Source: Mycobacterium sp. 852002-50816_SCH5313054-b (GTDB lineage: Bacteria; Actinomycetota; Actinomycetes; Mycobacteriales; Mycobacteriaceae). Taken from it: a DNA stretch of 64,000 nucleotides. The position numbers and the translations under genes were made by a program. Positions 52,010 through 60,692 of the stretch are shown here, one piece after another. The notes beneath the pieces are model-generated. The model did not search any database. It saw only the letters and a program-made list of their open reading frames with translations, and was not told the origin of the DNA. Position 1 is the stretch's first letter, and every line of letters starts with the position of its first letter. Location: contig NZ_LZIC01000002.1 of assembly GCF_001667185.1 (NCBI RefSeq), positions 1 through 64,000 of the forward strand, read 5' to 3'.

Positions 52010-52674
52010 CCTGTAGATGTCCTAGCATCTACCAAGCCGATTCGGGGGTGAACCAAACAAATCTTCTTTGTCGATCGGATAGCCAGAGCTACATCTGTTA
52101 GCCAGACCGTTCAGTTCGGCCATCGCGGCCTGCGGCGGTTAGGCGGCGCTGTCGACGCCCGCTCGCCCTCCTCCATGCCGCCGGTGTGGGGGACCCAGTG
52201 ACCAGCATTGGCTTGTAGCCCTCCTTAATGCTGGTACATCGCTTGCCGGAGCAGCTTATGGGCGACCGCAGCTGCGATTGCGGGATTCAAGTCGTTCAAT
52301 TGCGCCCACGTCGCCGGATCCGTGGGGCGATCGCCCAGCTCAGGGGGTCATAAATGAGCGGCTTCCAAACATGCCGATGGTACGACGACGCCAGCGGCAC
52401 GATCGACCGAAGTGCAATCAGCCGGAAAAGCCGCTGCACGTGCGTCTTGTTGTCTTAGTTCCACATCTCATTGCACCAGAACGGCGTGAAGCAGCCTCGT
52501 CGACCGCAAATCCCGCAAGATTTTGAGCACTCATCGCTACCTGCGACGAACCTTGTCCTAATCAGATCGCGACGTCAAAGCGCGCAGGTTTGCATCCCAG
52601 AAGGTGCCGGGACGAGCTCCACCGTGAGCCGCGGTTTCGAGCGACTCTCGTTCTAGCTCGAATATCTGCCTTTG
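52010..52674. other. Gene-poor stretch with debris
   Basis: This 665-bp interval has no intact gene. Open frames here are short and lack family features. The minus strand contains protein-like fragments (see 52225-52400). It separates the AAA/HIT/membrane-protein module from dndA and probably represents a junction between independently acquired segments. Confidence 0.5.
52225..52400 (-). pseudogene. Frameshifted C-terminal gene remnant
   Basis: The minus strand reads SIVPLASSYHRHVWKPLIYD in one frame, and after a C-run (GACCCCCTG) continues in the next frame as PELGDRPTDPATWAQLNDLN, then PAIAAAVAHKLLRQAMYQH and TAA at 52225. The join by one base makes a continuous protein-like end, so this is likely the 3' remnant of a lost gene. 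Family not recognised. Confidence 0.35.
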
Positions 52675-53892
52675 TCATGCCGATCGAAGACGCGATAGTC
52701 GTCGAGCTATATCGTCCCACGGCAAGTCACAAGTGAGATGGCTCCAAGAGAATCGCAATGCACCACTGATTTGCTGTTCAGGGAGTTCGGCAGCAAGGAG
52801 AACATGGCTAGGTTCGTAGCTCTGAGAGGTGCACGCTGAACCATTGGAGACGGCTACAACATCTTTGAGAGCTACGATCGCCGCCTCAGCATCGACACCG
52901 GGTACTGCGAAGTTCAGGGTGTTGGGGACCGTGCGGCCCTCATCGCCGTTGAGCGCAATCCCCAGGGGGGCAAGCGCGGCAAGCGCACTGCGCCTAATTG
53001 CGGCGGCTCGTTCTGCACGCGAAGCACACTCCTTGAGTGCGAGCTCTGACGCCAGCCCGAGACCAGCAATCAGCGCGACGGGCAGCGTACCAGGCCGAAG
53101 CCCGCGCTCCTGTCCACCGCCGAACATGAGTGGCTGTAACGGGATTCGTTTAAATCCCCTGCGTTTGGCGACCAATGCTCCGATTCCCTTGGGCGCAAAG
53201 ACCTTGTGGCCCGACACGCTCAGCATGTCAATCCGCGGTGACCGGAGAGGTTCAATGAGCTTTCCGAAGGCTTGGGCCGCGTCGACATGTAAGTAGGCGT
53301 CATGTCCTTCGAGCGCCGCTGCGATTTCAGGGATCGGTTGAATAACGCCTGTCTCGTTGTTGGAGCCCATCACCGAAACCAGGAGGGTGTTCGGTCGCAC
53401 TGCATTGGCGATGGCGGTCGGATCTACCCAACCGCCCCGGGTTGGCGGTACCAAGGTGACTTCAAAGCCGCGGTCGGCGAGCACGGCAAGGGGTTCGAGG
53501 ACAGCTTTGTGCTCGATCTGGGTCGAGACGACGTGCCGTCGACCGGACTTGGCTCCCGACGGCGCCAACCCGAGGATCACCAGGTTGTTGCTCTCGGTTG
53601 CGCCGCTGGTAAATGTTACTTCGTCAGGCTGTGCGTTGACGACGCCCGCGACCTGCTCGCGGGCACGGGCCACCCGTTCTTTGGCGATCTGCCCGTAGGT
53701 GTGCGTACGACTACCTGAATTCCCAAACTCGTGGACCATATAGGTCATGACCTCGGCGGATACGCGCGGGTCCACGGGCGTTGTGGCGTTGAAATCGAGG
53801 TACGCGGGGCGGCGATCAACCGCATCATCGCGAAAAATGTCGGACGGCGCGCCTACGTTCATGGGCAACACCGTACGCGTAGGTTCGGACAC
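52675..53892 (-). CDS. dndA: DndA cysteine desulfurase
   Basis: A 405-residue class V PLP enzyme of the NifS/IscS type: AYLDFNATTPVDPRVSAEVM, GATESNNLVILG, HVDAAQAFGK, PLP lysine in SVSGHKVFAPKG (Lys230) and catalytic Cys354 in NGSACTSQ. It takes sulfur from L-cysteine and loads it on the Fe-S protein DndC. Identity as DndA rests on its divergence from dndBCDE 68 bp away. GTG 53892 is used; ATG 53862 is possible. GC is lower than in the flanking chromosome. Confidence 0.9.
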   Translation of the reverse strand: MSEPTRTVLPMNVGAPSDIFRDDAVDRRPAYLDFNATTPVDPRVSAEVMTYMVHEFGNSGSRTHTYGQIAKERVARAREQVAGVVNAQPDEVTFTSGATESNNLVILGLAPSGAKSGRRHVVSTQIEHKAVLEPLAVLADRGFEVTLVPPTRGGWVDPTAIANAVRPNTLLVSVMGSNNETGVIQPIPEIAAALEGHDAYLHVDAAQAFGKLIEPLRSPRIDMLSVSGHKVFAPKGIGALVAKRRGFKRIPLQPLMFGGGQERGLRPGTLPVALIAGLGLASELALKECASRAERAAAIRRSALAALAPLGIALNGDEGRTVPNTLNFAVPGVDAEAAIVALKDVVAVSNGSACTSQSYEPSHVLLAAELPEQQISGALRFSWSHLTCDLPWDDIARRLSRLRSA

Positions 53893-53937
53893 ATGTTCGG
53901 AGGATCGCCGCCGCGTGTACGGATTGCATTATCCGAA
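53884..53937. promoter_or_regulatory. dndA/dndB divergent promoter with TTCGGA elements
   Basis: TTCGGA occurs twice in direct orientation (53884-53889, 53895-53900) and once inverted as TCCGAA (53932-53937); the last is part of the palindrome CGGAT-TGCATT-ATCCG (53920-53935). The intergenic gap is only 68 bp, so any bound regulator would control both dndA and the dndB operon. DndB itself is a known transcriptional regulator in other Dnd systems. Confidence 0.45.
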
Positions 53938-53960
53938 CAATTACAGTAGGAGGATGTGGG

Positions 53961-55109
53961 GTGACGCAAAGCCATATCGCCCAGCAGCAACCATCCGCAT
54001 CGCCTGGTCGTGCCCGCACCGGCGCGTTCGAGTACGTGTTCCCCGCGATCCGCGGCGTTCAAGCCGGCCGCGAATACTACGTGACGATGTGCCCTCTGCG
54101 GCTTATCCCTCGGATGTTCTTATTCGACGAGGAGGAACTGACTCCTGAGCTGCGTGCGCAGCGCACGTTGAACAAGGGACGGGTGCCCGAGATCGCTCGG
54201 TACATCGTTGAAAACAGCGACAACTATGTCTTCTCTGCTCTGACCGCTTCCGTGGATGCCGACGTGCGCTTCGAACCGATCGCGGCCGACGGACCAAGTG
54301 AGCGTGTAGGTACGTTGACCATCCCGATGTCTGCCCGATTCGTGATCAACGATGGCCAACATCGGCGCGCGGCGATCCAGCAGGCGTTAGCCGAGAATCC
54401 CGCCTTGGGCGACGAGAGCATCGCGATTGTCATGTTCCTCGATGTCGGCTTGGAACGCTGCCAGCAGATGTTCGCCGACCTCAACCGCCACGCCGTGCGT
54501 CCCGCAAAGTCCATTGGTGTGCTGTATGACCATCGTGACGAAATATCCGCGTTGACAAGACTTGTCGTCATGCGCTCGTCGTTCCTGCGTGATCTCACCG
54601 AAATGGAGACGTCGAACTTGGCGCAGCGTTCGCGGAAGCTCTTTACGCTCTCGGCGCTCTATACCGCCACCAAAGCGTTGCTCGACGGAATCGAGGAAGG
54701 CAATTTCGAGCGTCAAGTGGATCTAGCCGCAAAGTACTGGGAGACGGTGGCCGATCAGTTCCCGGAATGGGAGCAGGTGTTCAACCGCGAGATCACTGCT
54801 GGCGAAGTGCGTCAGGACTTCATCCACACGCACGGTGTCGTCCTTCATGCATTAGGCAAAGTCGGCAACAGTCTCCTGGCCCAAAGTCGGGGAGTTCGGT
54901 CATGGTCGACTGCAGTCAAGAAGCTGCGCGAACTGGACTGGCACCGGTCAAGCAGCACCTGGGAGGGTCGAGCCGTTATCGGTGGGCGTGTATCGAAGAG
55001 CGCCGCGAACGTACTCCTCACCGCGGCGGCGATGCGCGCTGCGATGGGGCTGCCATTGCCGCCGGACGAACAGCGGGCGGAAGACGCATTCCAAGGAGGG
55101 AACAAGTGA
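53961..55109 (+). CDS. dndB: DndB, regulator of DNA phosphorothioation
   Basis: A 382-residue DGQHR-domain protein: motif DGQHRRAAI at residues 131-139 in SARFVINDGQHRRAAIQQAL, MFADLNRHAVRPAKSIGVLY downstream, and a helical C-terminal half. DndB proteins repress the dnd operon and affect modification frequency. The GTG start is fixed by an AGGAGG SD. It heads the operon; dndC begins inside its stop codon (GTGA). Confidence 0.9.
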   Translation: MTQSHIAQQQPSASPGRARTGAFEYVFPAIRGVQAGREYYVTMCPLRLIPRMFLFDEEELTPELRAQRTLNKGRVPEIARYIVENSDNYVFSALTASVDADVRFEPIAADGPSERVGTLTIPMSARFVINDGQHRRAAIQQALAENPALGDESIAIVMFLDVGLERCQQMFADLNRHAVRPAKSIGVLYDHRDEISALTRLVVMRSSFLRDLTEMETSNLAQRSRKLFTLSALYTATKALLDGIEEGNFERQVDLAAKYWETVADQFPEWEQVFNREITAGEVRQDFIHTHGVVLHALGKVGNSLLAQSRGVRSWSTAVKKLRELDWHRSSSTWEGRAVIGGRVSKSAANVLLTAAAMRAAMGLPLPPDEQRAEDAFQGGNK

Positions 55110-56647
55110 AGCGCAGTCTACCAATCCAGCCGAAGCGGCGATCAGCGTTCGATGAACTGGGATTCGCGGCGACCGTCGATGCGGTGGTGAGCAAGACGCA
55201 GGAACTCTATGTGGCTGACGACGTGCCATGGGTCGTCGGTTACTCAGGCGGCAAGGACTCGACTGCCGTATTGCAGATAGTATGGATTGCCCTCCAAGGA
55301 CTTCCAGAAAAGAGGCGCCACAAACCGGTGCACGTGATCAGCACCGACACTTTGGTCGAGAACCCCGTCGTCGCCGCGTGGGTGACGCACTCATTGGAGG
55401 TGATGGAGGGGGCAGCGCGCGACGGCGGACTACCCATTGCGCCCCATCGATTGACACCGGCTGTGGCAGACACATTCTGGGTCAACTTAATTGGCCGCGG
55501 CTACCCGGCGCCTCGGCCCAAGTTTCGGTGGTGCACAGAGAGGCTGAAGATCAAGCCGTCCAACTCGTTCATCCGTGACATGGTCAAAGCCCACGGTGAA
55601 GCCATTTTGGTGCTCGGCACACGGAAGGCCGAGAGTTCGGGTCGGTCTCACCGCATGACCGAACTGGAAGCACGCCGGGTGCGTGATCTCCTGAGCCCTA
55701 ACAATTCGCTCCCGAACTGTCTCGTCTATTCGCCGATCGAAGACTGGTCCAACGATGACGTTTGGACCTTCCTCATGCAGGAGACCAATCCTTGGGGCTA
55801 CTCGAACAAAGAGCTGCTGACGATGTACCAGGGCGCCTCGCCTGACGGGGAATGTCCTCTGGTGGTCGATTCCACCACACCGAGTTGCGGCGACAGCAGG
55901 TTCGGCTGCTGGACCTGCACCCTTGTCGACAAGGACAAGTCGATGTCGGCGATGATCCAGAACGATGAGGAGAAAGAGTGGATGCTGCCTTTGCTTGATC
56001 TTCGGAACGCACTCGACATCGCGGACGACCGGCATCTGCGCGATTTCCGCCGGATGAATGGCTCGGTCCAGCTGTTCCACGACAAGCCGATTCCCGGTCC
56101 CTACACCCAAACATCACGCGAGGACTGGCTGCGTAGACTGCTTGAGGCGCAGGCGTTTATCCGTGAGGAGGGGCCCGGCTATGTCCGGTCGCTTGAGCTG
56201 ATCACGCAGGCCGAGTTGGAGGAGATCCGCCGCATTTGGGTGGTGGAGAAGCATGAGTTTGAGGACCACCTTCCGTCTATCTTTGAACAGGCGATGGGTA
56301 CGCCCTACCCCGGAGGTCCGCTCGACGAGCACCTACCACTGGGGCCAGAGCTGATCGAGACGTTGCGTGAAGTCACCGGCGGTGATCGTCTGCACTTCGA
56401 ACTCGTCCGCGAACTTCTGGACATCGAGCAGCGATATCGCTCTCAGGGCCGCCGCGCCGGATTGTTCAACTCCCTTGAACGGGCGATCCGACGAAATTTC
56501 TACAATGACGAGACGGACGCCACCCTGCGGGCGCAGCGGCGCAAGGCTGCCAAAGAGCGAACGGACGAGTCAGCGGAGCAACCAGATCCGCTCGACATCG
56601 CAGATGGCTACGTGCGACAGACGGCGGGGGAGGAGATCGTCCAGTGA
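55106..56647 (+). CDS. dndC: DndC, PAPS-reductase-like Fe-S sulfurtransferase
   Basis: A 513-residue protein with the PP-loop VVGYSGGKDSTAVL (SGGKDS at 47-52), as in adenylylating PAPS reductase/tRNA thiolases. Conserved cysteines Cys143 (RWCTERLK) and Cys261, Cys268, Cys271 (SCGDSRFGCWTC) should hold the 4Fe-4S cluster. It activates and sulfurates the DNA backbone with DndA as donor. GTG 55106 follows AAGGAGGG and overlaps the dndB stop; dndD overlaps its end the same way. Confidence 0.93.
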   Translation: MKRSLPIQPKRRSAFDELGFAATVDAVVSKTQELYVADDVPWVVGYSGGKDSTAVLQIVWIALQGLPEKRRHKPVHVISTDTLVENPVVAAWVTHSLEVMEGAARDGGLPIAPHRLTPAVADTFWVNLIGRGYPAPRPKFRWCTERLKIKPSNSFIRDMVKAHGEAILVLGTRKAESSGRSHRMTELEARRVRDLLSPNNSLPNCLVYSPIEDWSNDDVWTFLMQETNPWGYSNKELLTMYQGASPDGECPLVVDSTTPSCGDSRFGCWTCTLVDKDKSMSAMIQNDEEKEWMLPLLDLRNALDIADDRHLRDFRRMNGSVQLFHDKPIPGPYTQTSREDWLRRLLEAQAFIREEGPGYVRSLELITQAELEEIRRIWVVEKHEFEDHLPSIFEQAMGTPYPGGPLDEHLPLGPELIETLREVTGGDRLHFELVRELLDIEQRYRSQGRRAGLFNSLERAIRRNFYNDETDATLRAQRRKAAKERTDESAEQPDPLDIADGYVRQTAGEEIVQ

Positions 56648-58620
56648 TTCTCGACTCGCTCGTTTTGGAGAACGTAGGCACATTTCGCGGCAGGAATGAA
56701 ATCCGGCTCACGCCAACATCTTCGAGTAAGCCGGTGGTCTTGATTGGCGGCCTAAATGGTGCCGGCAAGACGACGATCCTCGAATCGATCCACCTGGCTC
56801 TCTACGGGGCGCTATCGCAGGGTAGTGACCGGCGAACCGGTAGCTACGACAGCTATCTCAGGAGCCTTATTCATCACGGTGTACCCACCTCCGAAGGAGC
56901 TGCCGTTGAGCTGACCTTCCACGTCTTTCAGCAGGGGTTGAAGCATTCCTATCGGGTCAGGCGACGGTGGCAGGGTGGCGGCGCGGCCCTACGCGAGTTC
57001 GTTATGGTTTGGGTCGACGGCAAGCATGACGACGCTCTCGCCTCAGCGTGGAGCGAGCATGTCGAGACCTTCCTTCCGCGCGGCATCGCTGGCCTTTTCT
57101 TCTTTGACGGAGAACAGATCGAAGCCCTCGCAGACTTAGAGCAGTCGCAGCACGTCCTCAAGTCCGCGCTCGCCGCTCTCCTCGGGCTTGATCTGATCGA
57201 CCGCCTGTCGACTGACCTCGCGGTACTGCGTCGTCGCCATCGTGGCTCCGACGTGCCGCAGGAACTGCGCGAACTCGTGGAAGCAAACCGGACTGCCGTC
57301 ACGTACGCACGGCAGAACGAAGAGATGGCTGCCACGCAGGTCGCAACGGCCAAGGTCGATGCGGAACGCGCCGACAAGCGCCTGAGCGAGGTGACCGAGC
57401 ATTACCGCGCTGCTGGTGGAGGTCTCCTCGAACAACGCGAAGCCGCAGAAACCCGCCTCATGTTGGTGCGCCAGCAGATCACCGACGTTGAGGAGGACTT
57501 GCGGGCGGAGGCGGCCGAAGCGGCACCCTTCCTCCTGACTGCGGAGCTGCTCGGATCCCTCGCGAATCAGGCTGCGCTGGAACGAGATGCGCGTCGCGAC
57601 ACCCTCGTGCTCGATGTCGTTGCTGGACGCGACCGCGAGTTGCTGGATCAGATGCGTAAGGCGAAGGTACCCGTGGCAGCGCTCACCGCCGTCGAGGCAT
57701 TTATGTCCACCGATGTTTCTGAGCGGCAAGAGGCATCAGCGCGCGTGCCGATGGTCAGTGGACTGCGTGACGGCCGCGATGCCGAAGCATTGCACTCGAG
57801 CATCCTGCCCTCGGTGCGCAAGCGCCTAGCATCGCTCGTAGAACGACAAACTGCGCTTGCCGCGGAGTTAGAGCAGGCCGAGCGGACCCTCGTCGCCATT
57901 CCCGACCCGGAAGCGCTGGCATCGCTCAAGCAGGAACTCGATGAGGCATCGCAGGCTGCGGTGCGTTGTCATGCCCTCCTCGTCCAGGGCGAAGACCGAC
58001 TGGAGGCATCCCGGCAAGATCGTGCCCGCGCCGACACTGCCTATGAGGCCGCAATGGACAAGGCGGCGCAGGCCACGCTCGACGCTGACGATGATCGCCG
58101 ACTGGTGGAGCACGCCGTTCGGGCGCGACAAACCTTGGAGACGTTGAAAGCCAAAGCTGCCGAGCGTCACGTCGGTCAGATCTCGCGCCTGGTGCTTGAA
58201 GCGCTCAACCGGCTCCTACGAAAGGATCGCTTGGTCACCGACGTACAGATTGATCCCGCGTCCCACACGGTGGAATTGATCGGCGCGGACGGTCATGCCC
58301 TCGCGGCGACCGAGTTGTCGGCAGGCGAGCGCCAATTGCTCGCGGTGGCGTTACTGTGGGGGCTCGCTCAAGCTGCTGGGCAACCGTTGCCGATGGTCAT
58401 CGATACCCCGCTCGGACGGCTCGACGGTTCTCACCGCAGTCGACTCATCGAACGGTACTTCCCTCATGCAGCACACCAGGTGGTATTGCTCTCGACGGAT
58501 ACCGAGGTCGACGAAGCGGCATTGAAGTCTTTGCGGCGGTTCATTGGGCGGATGTACCGACTGGAATTCGACGGGGCGGTCAACGCCACCTCGGTCCAGC
58601 CAGGCTACTTTTGGGAGTGA
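56644..58620 (+). CDS. dndD: DndD, SMC/Rad50-like ATPase
   Basis: A 658-residue ATPase: Walker A GGLNGAGKTT (35-44), FFFDGEQIEAL near 158, a long central coiled-coil-like region (about 200-520), signature motif LSAGERQ (from residue 558) and Walker B VIDTPLGRLD (Asp587). DndD nicks or remodels DNA for sulfur insertion and shares the Rad50-like architecture. GTG start overlaps the dndC stop (GTGA). Length is as expected for the family. Confidence 0.93.
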   Translation: MILDSLVLENVGTFRGRNEIRLTPTSSSKPVVLIGGLNGAGKTTILESIHLALYGALSQGSDRRTGSYDSYLRSLIHHGVPTSEGAAVELTFHVFQQGLKHSYRVRRRWQGGGAALREFVMVWVDGKHDDALASAWSEHVETFLPRGIAGLFFFDGEQIEALADLEQSQHVLKSALAALLGLDLIDRLSTDLAVLRRRHRGSDVPQELRELVEANRTAVTYARQNEEMAATQVATAKVDAERADKRLSEVTEHYRAAGGGLLEQREAAETRLMLVRQQITDVEEDLRAEAAEAAPFLLTAELLGSLANQAALERDARRDTLVLDVVAGRDRELLDQMRKAKVPVAALTAVEAFMSTDVSERQEASARVPMVSGLRDGRDAEALHSSILPSVRKRLASLVERQTALAAELEQAERTLVAIPDPEALASLKQELDEASQAAVRCHALLVQGEDRLEASRQDRARADTAYEAAMDKAAQATLDADDDRRLVEHAVRARQTLETLKAKAAERHVGQISRLVLEALNRLLRKDRLVTDVQIDPASHTVELIGADGHALAATELSAGERQLLAVALLWGLAQAAGQPLPMVIDTPLGRLDGSHRSRLIERYFPHAAHQVVLLSTDTEVDEAALKSLRRFIGRMYRLEFDGAVNATSVQPGYFWE

Positions 58621-58623
58621 GCA

Positions 58624-59016
58624 ATGGGCATCGAACACATCCGACTCACCACGATGGCTCGTGACCAACTCGTCACGCTGAAGCGCAGGACCGGCATTAC
58701 CCACTGGAATGTGTTGTGCCGCTGGGCATTATGCCGTTCGCTGGCGGAGCCGGCGCCCCCACCAGCAGCGAAATTAGTGTTCGACAGCAATGTCGAAATG
58801 ACCTGGCGAGTGTTCGCCGGTGAGCATGGCGACGAGCTGCTCGCCCTGGTGCGATACCGCTGCCACATCGACGGTCTGGCGACTGACGAGGACACCGTAG
58901 GGCAGCAACTACGTCTACATCTTCACCGTGGTATCGGTTATCTGGTCGGCGACCCGCGCGTCGCGAACATCGCCGGACTCGTGTCTCTCGCGCTGGATCA
59001 GTCGCCGGCGGCATGA
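58624..59016 (+). CDS. dndE: DndE, nicked-DNA-binding Dnd subunit
   Basis: A 130-residue protein: IRLTTMARDQLVTLKRRTGI, HWNVLCRWALCRSLAEPAPP, then SNVEMTWRVFAGEHGDELLA and DTVGQQLRLHLHRGIGYLVG, the typical DndE sequence. DndE binds nicked double-stranded DNA and joins DndC and DndD. It starts 3 bp after dndD and overlaps the methyltransferase gene by 4 bp (ATGA). Confidence 0.92.
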   Translation: MGIEHIRLTTMARDQLVTLKRRTGITHWNVLCRWALCRSLAEPAPPPAAKLVFDSNVEMTWRVFAGEHGDELLALVRYRCHIDGLATDEDTVGQQLRLHLHRGIGYLVGDPRVANIAGLVSLALDQSPAA

Positions 59017-60473
59017 CGGCGCAAGTTGCCCGTCATCGAACGGCGATGACGCGTGCAGCACTATCCCGACCCGTCGCATTGGCGATAGGTGACGGCGTGC
59101 TCAGCGCCGGACAATCGGTGTTCGATTACGGCTGCGGACGAGGGGACGACTTACGTAACCTTCGTGCCCTCGGGTACCGGATCGACGGTTGGGACCCGAG
59201 CCATAGGCCTGGCAACGCACTTAACCCAGCCGACGTCGTCAATCTCGGCTACGTGGTGAACGTTATTGAGGATCGGGATGAGCGCCGCGTCACGTTGCAG
59301 CGTGCGTGGAACCTTGCCCAGCAGGTGCTGATCGTTTCCGCCAGGTTGATATGGGAAGCGAAGGACCTCGAAGGTCGTCCGCATGCCGACGGGCTCGTAA
59401 CGCGTGCAGGAACCTTCCAAAAATTCTATGAACAGGCAGAGCTGGCGGATTGGATCGAGCAGGAGCTGGCCGTCAAGCCGATTGCCGCTGCCCCAGGCGT
59501 CTTCTATGTCTTTCGCGACACCACACGCGCACATGAATTTCTCGCGACACGGGCGTACACCTACCGGCCCAAAGCGCGGGTTGATCCGCACGCGGTGTAC
59601 GAAGCACACCAGGACATGCTCGCGCCGCTGCTCGACTTCCTCAGCGTGCACGCTCGCCCGCCGCGTACAGGGGAGTTGAATGAGTCCATCGAGGCGTCGA
59701 TCCGTGAGCAGTTCGGGACAGTTGCCCGTGCTTCTAACCTGATTCGACAAGTCACCGATGACGAGTACTGGGATCAGGTCAGACGGCAGCGACGTCAGGA
59801 GCTGCTTGTCTACATCGCGATGTCCAGGTTCGGCCGGCGCCCACGGTTCGATGAGTTGGCGAAAATACTTGCGGCAGATATTAAGACCCACTTCGGCAAG
59901 TACAGCGATGCGTGCCTCCACGCGGACCGACTTCTCCTTGCGACCGGCGATCCAGCCATCGTGCTTGTGTCCGCACGAAGCAGCAGTGTGGGCAAGCAGA
60001 CGCCGTCAGCGCTCTATGTCCACCGATCCGCCCTCGGTCAATTGCCACCAGTGTTACGCGTCTACGAGGGCTGCGGACGTGTTCTTGCGGGCACCGTGGA
60101 GCACGCCAACCTGGTGAAGCTGTCGGTGACCGAGCCGCAGGTCTCTTACCTAACCTATCCTGACTTCGAGTGTGATCCCCATCCGACGTTGCGATCGGCC
60201 GTCACCGTGAACCTGCGGAGCCTCAATGTCAACTGGCGTGACTACAGCCGCTCCGACAACCCACCTCTACTGCACCGCAAGGAGGAATTCGTCGGCTTGG
60301 ACGATCCGCGGCGTGGGCTTTACGCGAGGTTGACGGCTGCTGAGCGTCGTGCAGGCTTGTATGACCGCCCCGAGCGGATAGGCACGCTGCGTGGCTGGGA
60401 AGCCGAGCTGGCGAGAGGTGGTCGTGTCGTCCGGGGTCATCGGCTGTTTTGGGCAAACCAAAGCCGCCCTTGA
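59013..60473 (+). CDS. Phosphorothioation-associated putative methyltransferase
   Basis: A 486-residue protein. The SAM-binding region SVFDYGCGRGDDLRNLRALG is followed by YRIDGWDPSHRPG and NVIEDRDERRVTLQRAW, matching the putative methyltransferase known beside dnd genes (TIGR04096 type). The C-terminal half (about 200-480) is helical plus beta (SRFGRRPRFDELAKILAADI, LAGTVEHANLVKLSVTEPQV) and unassigned. Overlaps dndE (ATGA), so it is the last gene of the dnd operon. A base methylation coupled to PT sites is plausible. Confidence 0.85.
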   Translation: MTAQVARHRTAMTRAALSRPVALAIGDGVLSAGQSVFDYGCGRGDDLRNLRALGYRIDGWDPSHRPGNALNPADVVNLGYVVNVIEDRDERRVTLQRAWNLAQQVLIVSARLIWEAKDLEGRPHADGLVTRAGTFQKFYEQAELADWIEQELAVKPIAAAPGVFYVFRDTTRAHEFLATRAYTYRPKARVDPHAVYEAHQDMLAPLLDFLSVHARPPRTGELNESIEASIREQFGTVARASNLIRQVTDDEYWDQVRRQRRQELLVYIAMSRFGRRPRFDELAKILAADIKTHFGKYSDACLHADRLLLATGDPAIVLVSARSSSVGKQTPSALYVHRSALGQLPPVLRVYEGCGRVLAGTVEHANLVKLSVTEPQVSYLTYPDFECDPHPTLRSAVTVNLRSLNVNWRDYSRSDNPPLLHRKEEFVGLDDPRRGLYARLTAAERRAGLYDRPERIGTLRGWEAELARGGRVVRGHRLFWANQSRP

Positions 60474-60500
60474 GAAGCTGAACGCAAGAGATGAGCTTGA

Positions 60501-60638
60501 CTAGTTCGCGGCGAACGTTGGTTGCTGCTGGATGGACCATGCGCGAATCTCATCGAATATCGTTATGTGCTTCTCGAGCGCCTCACCAGGGCAAAGGTCA
60601 CATCCGGGCTTTCGGAGCACCCGAGCACATCGGGACAT
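60501..60638 (-). CDS. Possible 45-aa Cys-containing small protein
   Basis: Downstream of the DGQHR gene on the same strand an ATG at 60638 opens a 45-codon frame: MSRCARVLRKPGCDLCPGEA, then LEKHITIFDEIRAWSIQQQP. The three cysteines (one CxxC) could bind zinc. There is no strong SD and no known family. The rest of the 219-bp gap between the convergent genes is empty; the frame may be chance or a remnant. Confidence 0.25.
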   Translation of the reverse strand: MSRCARVLRKPGCDLCPGEALEKHITIFDEIRAWSIQQQPTFAAN

Positions 60639-60692
60639 ACCAAGGTTGGTTGACGTGATGCAATCTCGACGGCGCGAATTCAGAGGCATCAG

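Noticed and set aside
54767..55105. Extension of DndC upstream into dndB.
   Set aside because: DndC proteins start near the PP-loop as from GTG 55106, which has AAGGAGGG and a GTGA overlap; the extension is a dndB shadow.
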